A stretch of 64,000 nt of DNA from Roseiflexus sp. (GTDB lineage Bacteria; Chloroflexota; Chloroflexia; Chloroflexales; Roseiflexaceae), in assembly GCA_025062325.1 (NCBI GenBank), contig JANXAL010000140.1, positions 60,204 through 124,203 of the forward strand, in the 5' to 3' direction. The notes beneath the pieces are model-generated. The model saw only the letters and a program-made list of their open reading frames with translations. It did no database searches and was not told the origin of the DNA. The position numbers were made by a program, and so were the translations under genes. Below are positions 24,401 to 31,507 of the stretch, piece after piece (within the stretch, counting starts at the first letter, position 1; each line of letters starts with the position of its first letter).

Positions 24401-25643
24401 ATCGGCGAAACAGAACAACGGCGTTTTGTCCCCCAAAGCCGAATGCGTTGGCAAGCGCCACCCGCACATCCTGGCGGCGCGCTTTGTTGGGCACGTAGTC
24501 GAGATCACATGCCGGATCAGGCGTTTCGTAGTTGATCGTCGGCGGGACCATGCCAGTCTCGATGCTCTTGATGCATCCGATCGCGGCTAGCGCGCCAGCC
24601 GCGCCCGCTGTGTGCCCGATCATCGACTTGATGCCGCTGACTGTCACGCGATACGCATGGTCGCCAAGTGCGCGCTTGATCGCAGCGGTTTCGGCGGCGT
24701 CGTTGAGCGGGGTGCCAGTACCGTGGGCGCTGATGTGATCGACATCCTCCGGACGCAGCCCGGCATCCTCGATGGCGCGGACGATGGCGAGCGCGGCGAA
24801 CTCGCCGCCAGGCGCAGGCGCGGTGAGATGGTAAGCATCCTCGGTGGCGCCGAATCCGGCGACTTCGGCGTAGATGCGCGCGCCGCGCGCCAGAGCATGC
24901 TCCAACTGTTCCAGGACTAGGATGCCGCATCCTTCGCCGCCGGCGGTTCCCTGGCGGTTGGCGTCGAACGGACGCACCGCGCGCGCCGGATCGTCGCCGG
25001 GCGGCGCAATCGCGCCAATGACCCCGAACGCCATAGCGTTGAGCGCCGTCACGCCAGCATCAGTTCCGCCGCAGACTGCAATGAGCGCATCGCCGCAATG
25101 CACCATGCGCGCTGCCTCGCCGATCGCGTAGGTTCCGGTGGCGCATGCGAGCACCGGCGTTGTCGTGGGACCGTGCAACCCATACTGCATCGCTACCTGG
25201 CACGCTGCCATGTTGTAGATGAAGGTCGGCATGTAGAAGGCGTCCACCCGTCGGCGCCCTTTGGCCTCAAATGCGAGCGTCTGCGCCTCCACCTCCGCCG
25301 TGCCGCCGAGCGATGTGCCAATATCGACAGCAATCCGCGTCCGGTCAATGGCATCAAGGTTCAGTCCACTATCGCGGAGCGCCTCGCCAGCCGCAGCGAC
25401 CGCGAACTGCGCGAAGCGCGCCATGCGCCGTGCAGCCTTTGCGTCCATGAAGTCGCAAGGGTCGAAATCACGCACCTCGGCAGCGATGACATACGGAATC
25501 GTCGTGATGTCGTAGCGGGTGGCGAATGAGACGCCGGATCGTCCCTCCAGCATGGCGTTCCAGAATGCCGTCACGCCAATGCCGAGGGGCGTAACCGCCC
25601 CCATACCGGTAACCACAACGCGGTGTGTCGGCTTCGATTTCAT
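24384..25643 (-). CDS. fabF: Beta-ketoacyl-ACP synthase II-like (FabF family)
   Basis: 419 residues, usual length. It performs decarboxylative Claisen condensation of acyl and malonyl thioesters. The catalytic triad is intact: Cys167 in LACATGTYAIGEA, His in SAHGTGTPLNDA, His in SMIGHTAGAAGA. The C-terminal NAFGFGGQNAVVLF is also typical. The start overlaps the stop of a 97-residue ORF as ATGA, and a methyltransferase follows with an overlap. No ACP, malonyl transferase or reductase lies alongside, so this copy may serve a special acyl product rather than bulk fatty-acid synthesis. Confidence 0.93.
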   Translation of the reverse strand: MKSKPTHRVVVTGMGAVTPLGIGVTAFWNAMLEGRSGVSFATRYDITTIPYVIAAEVRDFDPCDFMDAKAARRMARFAQFAVAAAGEALRDSGLNLDAIDRTRIAVDIGTSLGGTAEVEAQTLAFEAKGRRRVDAFYMPTFIYNMAACQVAMQYGLHGPTTTPVLACATGTYAIGEAARMVHCGDALIAVCGGTDAGVTALNAMAFGVIGAIAPPGDDPARAVRPFDANRQGTAGGEGCGILVLEQLEHALARGARIYAEVAGFGATEDAYHLTAPAPGGEFAALAIVRAIEDAGLRPEDVDHISAHGTGTPLNDAAETAAIKRALGDHAYRVTVSGIKSMIGHTAGAAGALAAIGCIKSIETGMVPPTINYETPDPACDLDYVPNKARRQDVRVALANAFGFGGQNAVVLFRRYEDNY

Positions 25644-25933
25644 ACGGTCGTTGCAGGTTGCACGCCGGTTGCTCGCAGGCGCTCTTCGATTTGAGCAATA
25701 CCTTTGGCGCTCATGGCGAGCGGCGGTGGCGAGTCTTCAATCAATGCATCCGACCAAGCGTCCGGCAGCGGAGCTAGCGCGCAGCGAGCGCCCGTAAAAA
25801 GCGCACCCAGCATCAGTATACGGGCGACGCTTGGAGCATGAACGTAGTGTAGGGCGCGCAGCGGCGTACCACTCAGCGCCCCGCCCATTCTCTGAGCGCG
25901 GATCCATTCCATTCCGTGAAATGTCGATGGCAC
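25640..25933 (-). CDS. Uncharacterised 97-residue protein coupled to the ketosynthase
   Basis: GTG 25933 is preceded by AGGAGGAG, and the stop overlaps the FabF-like start (ATGA), so translation is probably coupled. The protein begins MPSTFHGMEWIRAQRMGGAL, continues ALHYVHAPSVARILMLGALF and ends GIAQIEERLRATGVQPATTV. A moderately hydrophobic stretch (ARILMLGALFTGARCALA) might be a membrane or partner-binding helix. I recognise no family. Position suggests an accessory role to the ketosynthase-methyltransferase pair. The frame continues upstream into the repeat cluster, but that part is composition-driven. Confidence 0.5.
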   Translation of the reverse strand: MPSTFHGMEWIRAQRMGGALSGTPLRALHYVHAPSVARILMLGALFTGARCALAPLPDAWSDALIEDSPPPLAMSAKGIAQIEERLRATGVQPATTV

Positions 25934-26582
25934 AAGGCTCCTCCTGCTTGGACGGTCATTATAGCACCATGTCCGGGATCGAGGACCTTCATGCGTGCAG
26001 ACTTTTTTGGCAAGCCTGCATCTTGCGCTGCTTGCTCTGAGCGTTGGGACACTCGAACTTCCCCCTTCCTTATAAACTTCACGCAAGTCCTTTGGTTGCA
26101 TCGCTAATTTCAGGCATCGGAGCGCCTCAACTCCCCTGGTAGGAGAAGTGGGGAGAGGGATGAGGGAAAACCTGGCCGCAGGACGCGGCAAACATTCACT
26201 GCATCCCGACACGCTCTCTACAAACCTCCCCCTTCTCCCCTTATGGGAGAAGAGGGTAGGGGGGATGAGGGGGAAAGGGCTGCAGAACGTCCTATCTCCC
26301 CCTGCCTCACAAGGGTAGGTTTTTCCGTCATGCCCTCGTGTTGAGTCGCCCGCTTGAGGCATCAGGACGCACCAAACCCTCTTCTCCCCCCACCCCCCGC
26401 ATGCGGGGGTGCAAGGGGGTGCGGGGGAAGGGGGCAGGGGGATGAGGGCAAAAAGGCGTTAAGATGCGGCAAACCTGCTTCGCACCTGAAAAAGCCTACA
26501 TTTGAGAGCCGCCCCCTGCTCCCCTCGCAGGAGCAGGGGGCAGGGGGGATGAGAGGCAAAAGAGCGTCAGAGCGGAGAAGGG
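25934..26582. repeat. Second cluster of MITE-like palindromic units
   Basis: One well-preserved unit lies at 26306-26505: it opens with CTCACAAGGGTAGGTTTTTCC and closes with GAAAAAGCCTACATTTGAG. Further CCCCTTCTCCCC/GGGAGAAG hairpins are centred near 26140, 26235 and 26525. The hairpin in the middle of the main unit carries an extra insertion, CCCCGCATGCGGGG. No gene seen. Confidence 0.75.
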
Positions 26583-27608
26583 TCAGAATTCGGAAAACAC
26601 GATCCGCGGCGCCTTGTTGCGACCGTGCTCGACATCTTCAAACGCCTCGTTTACCTGATCAAGCTTGCGCGTCTCAAAGAGCACGCGGGTCTTTCCAGCC
26701 GCGTGCAGCGCGAACGTCTCCGCCAGATCGGCACGGGTGCCGACAATCGAGCCGATGACATGGATGCCATTGAGCACCGTCTCAAAAATTGGCAACTGAA
26801 TGTAGTTGTCAGCAGGCAGTCCAACGAACACCAGTCGTCCGCCTCGGCGCAGGGATCGATACGCCTGCTCAAATGCCTTGGGTGAGACCGCAACACAGAT
26901 CGCAGCGTCTGCGCCGCCCCATTTCTTCAGTTCTTCGACCGGATCCTGCGTGCTAGCGTTGATCGTAATGTCGGCGCCGAGCTCTCGCGCCGTCTGCAAT
27001 CGCTCGTCGAGCAGGTCAACCGCCGCTACGGTCGCTCCGGCAATTTTCGCGTACTGCAACGCCAGGTGCCCCAATCCGCCGATGCCAAAAACGGCGACCA
27101 GTTCAGAAGGGCGCGCCCCAGAGACCTTCACCGCCTTGTAGGTCGTGACGCCTGCGCAGGTAAGCGGCGCAGCGTCGAGGGGCGAAACGCCCTGCGGCAC
27201 AATGCCGACATATTTTGCAAAGGCTTTGGCGTACTGAGCATACGCGCCATCGAGAAAATAGCCGGTGTTGAGTTGACGTTCGCAGAGCGTCTCCCAGCCA
27301 GAAGCACAGTACTTGCAATCGCCGCATGCGTATCCCAGCCAGGGGATCGCCACGCGGTCGCCTTCCTTCACGTTGGTAACGCCGGGTCCCACGCTTTCAA
27401 CAATGCCTACGCCCTCGTGTCCGGGAATGAAGGGCAGTTTCGGCTTCACTGGCCAATCGCCGTGAGCTGCGTGAATGTCGGTGTGGCACAGACCTGACGC
27501 CTCAATTTTGACCACGATCTCGCCGAATCCTGGTTCTGGCTTAGGCAATTCTTCGATCCGCAACGGTTGCCGGAAGTCATGGACGACAGCGGCCTTCATT
27601 GTCTGCAT
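26583..27608 (-). CDS. adhP: Zinc-dependent alcohol dehydrogenase (AdhP type)
   Basis: 341 residues. It oxidises alcohols or reduces aldehydes with NAD(P)H. Catalytic zinc ligands are Cys41 (GLCHTD), His64 (PGHEGVG) and Cys151 (LTCAGVTTY). Structural zinc is bound by Cys95, Cys98, Cys101 and Cys109 (CGDCKYC...LC). The Rossmann motif is GIGGLGHLALQYAK. AAGGAGGAGAG precedes the start; ATG 27599 is a second option. The upstream region is AT-rich with overlapping dyads near a TATAGT box, suggesting regulated expression. The substrate cannot be told from sequence. Confidence 0.93.
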   Translation of the reverse strand: MQTMKAAVVHDFRQPLRIEELPKPEPGFGEIVVKIEASGLCHTDIHAAHGDWPVKPKLPFIPGHEGVGIVESVGPGVTNVKEGDRVAIPWLGYACGDCKYCASGWETLCERQLNTGYFLDGAYAQYAKAFAKYVGIVPQGVSPLDAAPLTCAGVTTYKAVKVSGARPSELVAVFGIGGLGHLALQYAKIAGATVAAVDLLDERLQTARELGADITINASTQDPVEELKKWGGADAAICVAVSPKAFEQAYRSLRRGGRLVFVGLPADNYIQLPIFETVLNGIHVIGSIVGTRADLAETFALHAAGKTRVLFETRKLDQVNEAFEDVEHGRNKAPRIVFSEF

Positions 27609-28085
27609 TGGCTCTCCTCCTTTTCAGACCTCGTAGCGACGCGGACAACCGAAAGAGAATATCAACATTTCCAATGGTCGACTTGCTCACTTTGAAAAGA
27701 GAGCGAAATTCGCAAAAAAAAACAAACTATACCTTCAGACCGTATCTGGTCTGATACCAATCAAGACGTCGTTCTGAAAGCTAAGGAGCAAAAGAACGGA
27801 CTAAACGCTAGGGCTCTGCGATCTCCATTTAGGCGCAAAGCCCTCCTCGCCTTGCAGAGGAAAAAACACCCCTACCTGCGTTCACGTACTCTCCCAAATC
27901 TTTATTCGTGTCAATCTGGCGTACCGAATGCGAGCACGGAGTTGGGTCGATGCATGGAGGATGTATCAAAACTATAGCATACAGTCAAAAAAAAGTCAAC
28001 AGTTGGCGTTGAATTCAGATTTGCCGGAACGCGCCCTCTGCGGTACCATATCATCCACTGCCATCCTCTGGCGTAGATAACGTGC
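27609..28085. promoter_or_regulatory. AT-rich divergent regulatory region with overlapping dyads
   Basis: 477 bases between adhP (minus) and ccmA (plus), clearly poorer in GC than its surroundings, with A-runs near 27713-27722 and 27987-27994. On the minus strand a TATAGT box (27731-27726) sits next to a perfect dyad CAGACC-GTATCT-GGTCTG (27736-27753), which overlaps a second dyad GTATC-TGGTCT-GATAC (27742-27757). This is a plausible operator of adhP. I see no gene here. Confidence 0.5.
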
Positions 28086-28712
28086 ATGAGCGACGATCTA
28101 CATTTGACAGTCTACGACGTTGCGATCGAGTACGGCGCACGGCGAGTGCTGGCGGGCGTATCGTTCGAGCTGCGCACTGGCGAGACGCTGGTAGTGGCAG
28201 GCGCCAATGGCAGCGGCAAAAGTTCCCTGCTGCGCGTCATCTGCGGGTTGCAACGTCCGGCGCGAGGTACGGTAACAATCAGGGTGAATGGAACGGTCTT
28301 GCACCCGACGGAAGCGTTGCATCTCCTCGGTTGGGTCGCGCCTGATCTGCACCTCTACCGTGAATTGACCGCCCTGGAAAATCTGGCATTTTTCGCTGCC
28401 GTGCGCGGCGTACGCTGCACCCGCGCCGATCTGGAGGCGCTGCTCGATGAGGTTGGGTTGGGCGGGCGCGGCGACGATCTCCTGGCAACGTATTCATCGG
28501 GTATGACGCAGCGGTTGCGCTACGCCTACGCGCTGCTGCACCGTCCACGCATCTTGACGCTCGACGAGCCAACGGTGACCTTCGATGCGCGCGGCGTGGC
28601 GCTGGTTGAACAGGTGGTTGCCCGGCAACGCGAACGCGGCATCACCATCATTGCTACGAACGACCCGCGCGAAGAGCGGTTTGGCGATTATATCCTGCGG
28701 CTGGGACTGTAA
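28086..28712 (+). CDS. ccmA: Haem exporter ATPase CcmA
   Basis: 208 residues, standard for CcmA. It is the ABC ATPase that, with CcmB, powers release of holo-CcmE during cytochrome c maturation. Walker A is GANGSGKSSLLR, the signature is YSSGMTQRLRYAYALL and Walker B is ILTLDEPTVTFD. The signature LSGGQ is replaced by YSSGM, as in many CcmA proteins. It is the first gene of the ccm run on the plus strand; ccmB follows after about 170 bases. Confidence 0.93.
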   Translation: MSDDLHLTVYDVAIEYGARRVLAGVSFELRTGETLVVAGANGSGKSSLLRVICGLQRPARGTVTIRVNGTVLHPTEALHLLGWVAPDLHLYRELTALENLAFFAAVRGVRCTRADLEALLDEVGLGGRGDDLLATYSSGMTQRLRYAYALLHRPRILTLDEPTVTFDARGVALVEQVVARQRERGITIIATNDPREERFGDYILRLGL

Positions 28713-28880
28713 CGTCCCCTAGCCTGCAACATCCCTGAGACGCTGCTAAGGATTTCAGGGACGCTGACGCAAAGGCGCGCCGGCGCTAAGGGTGTATCAT
28801 TGCGATCACGAGGCGTCGCATCTTTGCATCGCCTTTTCGAGCGACACTGCACGAGGTCTGGAGCGCTGAAGCGAGACGGT

Positions 28881-29630
28881 GTGATGGACCCGCACCTTTC
28901 ATCCCGGAGCACAGTTGAGGTTGCTGCAACAGCAGCGCCGTCGGCAGCGCCGCTGCTGGCGGCAGCGTGGGCGGTGTTCCGCAAAGATGTGCGCAGCGAA
29001 CTGCGGACGCGCTATGCACTCAACGCCGTCCTGCTGTTTGCCGTTAGCACCGTCGTGGCGATGAGCCTAGGGATGGGACCGCTGACCGTCTCGCGCAATG
29101 CCGACCTGCCGCTTATCCAGGCAGCGCTGTTGTGGGTCGCCATTCTGTTTGCAGCGTTCACCGGCCTGGCGCGCGCTTTCGTACACGAGGAGGAAGCGCG
29201 CACCGCCGCTGCGCTGCGTCTCTCCGCCCGTCCAACCGCTGTCTTTCTCGGCAAATTGCTGTTCAACCTGGCATTGCTGCTGCTGCTCGTCGCGGTGACA
29301 ACTGGACTGTTCGTCATTATGCTGCGGGTGCAGGTTGGCAATCCAGGATTGCTGGCGGCGCTGCTGCTGGCGGGCAGCCTAGGGCTTGTAGCGGCGACGA
29401 CCCTGATCGCGGCAATCATAGCGCGTGCAAGTGTGAAAGGGGCGCTGTTTGCAGTGCTGTCGTTCCCGGTGCTGGCGCCGCTGCTGGTTGTCGCCATTCA
29501 GGGCAGCGCCAACGCCCTGGCGGGGCGCGGCTGGGAGAGCGGCGTCGGCGCCCTGCAGGTGCTGGCGGGGTATACCATTGCTCTCTTTACCGCTTCGCTT
29601 TTCTTATTCAACAGCGTATGGGAACCGTAA
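28881..29630 (+). CDS. ccmB: Haem exporter membrane subunit CcmB
   Basis: About 249 residues from GTG 28881 (ATG 28884 also possible); the frame extends to TTG 28800, but that part is not CcmB-like. Six hydrophobic segments are seen, and the landmark start AAWAVFRKDVRSELRTRYALN is the CcmB opening motif. FLGKLLFNLALLLLL and FPVLAPLLVVAIQGS follow. It forms the CcmAB transporter at the cytoplasmic membrane. Good length match to the family (about 220 residues) plus a 30-residue N-terminal extension. Confidence 0.92.
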   Translation: MMDPHLSSRSTVEVAATAAPSAAPLLAAAWAVFRKDVRSELRTRYALNAVLLFAVSTVVAMSLGMGPLTVSRNADLPLIQAALLWVAILFAAFTGLARAFVHEEEARTAAALRLSARPTAVFLGKLLFNLALLLLLVAVTTGLFVIMLRVQVGNPGLLAALLLAGSLGLVAATTLIAAIIARASVKGALFAVLSFPVLAPLLVVAIQGSANALAGRGWESGVGALQVLAGYTIALFTASLFLFNSVWEP

Positions 29631-29709
29631 AAACATTTGATTTACCTCAACACATGTTGTATCATTGTCAGCAATCAGCATCCGCGCGATGCCTAGAAAG
29701 AGCCGCTCC

Positions 29710-30696
29710 ATGAGTGACAGGCTTCGCCTCGAGCAGGCTGCCAAGCTCCTCCTTGGCGTCTGGATGGCCGGAATCATCGTTGCGATGTTCCTGGTCGTGC
29801 CACAGTACGTTGGTCTCGGCGATGCCGGACGCATCATTATCCTGCACGTCCCCACCGCCTGGATCACGACTGTTGCGTTCGCTGTTTCCGCAGTGTATAG
29901 CATCCGGTATCTCTGGAAACGCCGCGTGGCAGATGACGCTGGCGCCGTGGCGTCCGCCGAAGTCGGGTTCCTCTTCTGCACGTTGGCGACTGTCTCAGGC
30001 ATGTGGTTCGCCAACATTGTGTGGGGGACGCCGTGGAACTGGGATCCGCGCGAAACAACGATTCTCATCCTGCTGCTGATCTATGCCGCCTACTTTGCGC
30101 TGCGCTCTGCGCTTGATGACGCCGAGCGCCGCCGACGTCTCTCGGCAGTGTACAATCTGTTTGCAGCAGTGACCATGCCCTTCCTCCTGTTTGTCGCGCC
30201 GCGCATGGCAGAAAGCACGCTGCATCCAAACTGCGCATTCATCCAGGGGAGCCACTGCGATGGCATCTGGCTTGAATTGAATGGAACGCGCGTCGGTCAA
30301 CTCGGTGACGTAGTGCTGGCGTTGCAGGGAGTCGAGCAGCGCGGCGATCTTGTGGTGGCGCAGGTGGAAGTGCGCATGCCCGGATTGCGCGAGGTTGCGC
30401 TGCTGGAGCCGTCGTTCGAGCTGGCCAGCGGCAAACCGGCTGATCGTCCTGAGTTTCCCGGTCAGCAATTCCTCCTGGCGGTTGAAGGCGTCGATCTGGC
30501 GAATGGGCGCGTCCTGCTCAATATGGAAGCGCCCGGAACCGGGCTGCTGAGCAACAGCCGCACCTTCTGGACCTTCATGGCAGCGAACATCGGTTTCCTG
30601 GGGTTGTTTATCTGGCTCTATCGACTCCGCGCCGACGTACTGCTGTTGCAGGAGCGCCTGGCGCAACGGGAGGTGGCGTATGGACTTCCTGCTTGA
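29710..30696 (+). CDS. ccmC: Haem-handling protein CcmC, with a large extra-membrane insertion
   Basis: 328 residues from ATG 29710. CcmC attaches haem to CcmE. The tryptophan-rich haem motif WGTPWNWDPRET is present, with conserved His in ILHVPTAW and a later His in STLHPN. Typical CcmC is about 240 residues with six membrane helices. Here about 105 residues (from MAESTLHPNCAFIQGSHCDG to LLNMEAPGTGLLSNS) are inserted before the last helix. The insert is mostly beta-rich and contains Cys and His. It overlaps the ccmD-like gene by 17 bases. Confidence 0.92.
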   Translation: MSDRLRLEQAAKLLLGVWMAGIIVAMFLVVPQYVGLGDAGRIIILHVPTAWITTVAFAVSAVYSIRYLWKRRVADDAGAVASAEVGFLFCTLATVSGMWFANIVWGTPWNWDPRETTILILLLIYAAYFALRSALDDAERRRRLSAVYNLFAAVTMPFLLFVAPRMAESTLHPNCAFIQGSHCDGIWLELNGTRVGQLGDVVLALQGVEQRGDLVVAQVEVRMPGLREVALLEPSFELASGKPADRPEFPGQQFLLAVEGVDLANGRVLLNMEAPGTGLLSNSRTFWTFMAANIGFLGLFIWLYRLRADVLLLQERLAQREVAYGLPA

Positions 30697-30916
30697 GCCA
30701 GCTATTGCCATCTATACGGCGCTGGCAGTGGCTTTGACGGTCTGGATCGGCATTTTTATCTTTCTGTGGCGGATCGATAGCGCTACCCGCGAATTGCGCC
30801 GCCGCCTCGACAAGGAAGCGCCTGCCGAACCGCCAACGGCGCCGCACGCGACCCTTGAAGCCCGAAATGGTCATACGCGCGAAGCAGTGTCGGTGACCGA
30901 GCCGAAGGGCGAGTGA
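30680..30916 (+). CDS. ccmD: CcmD-like small membrane protein
   Basis: 78 residues with one membrane helix (IAIYTALAVALTVWIGIFIFLW), followed by a positively charged helix (RELRRRLDKE) and a polar tail. This topology and its place between ccmC and ccmE are those of CcmD, which stabilises the CcmABC-CcmE complex. Sequence similarity of CcmD is always low, so position carries most of the weight. The start overlaps the end of ccmC. Confidence 0.8.
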   Translation: MDFLLEPAIAIYTALAVALTVWIGIFIFLWRIDSATRELRRRLDKEAPAEPPTAPHATLEARNGHTREAVSVTEPKGE

Positions 30917-30940
30917 GTTCTAACGTCACAGGAGACGATC

Positions 30941-31360
30941 ATGGCAACGCTTTCTTCTCCGGTTCGTCGCACGATGGCGATCAAGCCGCTCCACCTGCTC
31001 GGTGCGGCGGTGATTGCGCTGGCGATGGGTCTGGGATACTACGGCCTGACGGCGTCGTACCGACCGTACACGGTCAGTATTGAGGAAGCGACAAAGAGCG
31101 GGCGCAGCGTGCAGCTCGCCGGGTATCTTGGCGATATGGGCCGGTACGATGCCGACGGCAACTTCGTCTTCATGCTGCAGGACAGCACGGGTAAAATGAT
31201 CCCGGTCGTCTACGCCAAACCGAAGCCGTCGAACTTCGAACAGGCAGTGAGCATTGTGGCGATTGGTCATTACGACGCCGCGCGTGGCGTCTTCCTCGCC
31301 GATGACCTGCTCGTCAAGTGCCCGTCGAAGTATCAGGAAATGCAATCGGCTGCACAATAA
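30941..31360 (+). CDS. ccmE: Haem chaperone CcmE, Cys-type variant
   Basis: 139 residues with an N-terminal membrane anchor (about 16-35) and a periplasmic OB-fold beta barrel (SVQLAGYLGDM, FVFMLQDSTGKMIPVVY, IVAIGHYDA, FLADDLLVKCPSKYQ). CcmE carries haem covalently and hands it to CcmF/H. The usual haem-binding HxxxY is replaced by CPSKY, Cys127 and Tyr131, a CxxxY motif. Such Cys-type CcmE proteins are known from archaea and some sulfate reducers. The gene sits between ccmD and ccmF, as expected. Confidence 0.93.
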   Translation: MATLSSPVRRTMAIKPLHLLGAAVIALAMGLGYYGLTASYRPYTVSIEEATKSGRSVQLAGYLGDMGRYDADGNFVFMLQDSTGKMIPVVYAKPKPSNFEQAVSIVAIGHYDAARGVFLADDLLVKCPSKYQEMQSAAQ

Positions 31361-31507
31361 CGTCCTGTCCCGGAAAAGTCCGGCGCCACTGTGAGCGTAG
31401 CGACACGTTTCACGCTCGGCAGATGGCCTCGTCGCTTACATTCCTCGCAATAACGGCGGCGTCAGGTTCTCTCAGATGGGCGCCGACCGCTAGATTTTGA
31501 GGGTGAT

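Noticed and set aside
25934..26362. Upstream extension of the 97-residue ORF to 240 codons
   Set aside because: The extra part is translated palindromic repeat; a good ribosome-binding site supports GTG 25933 instead.
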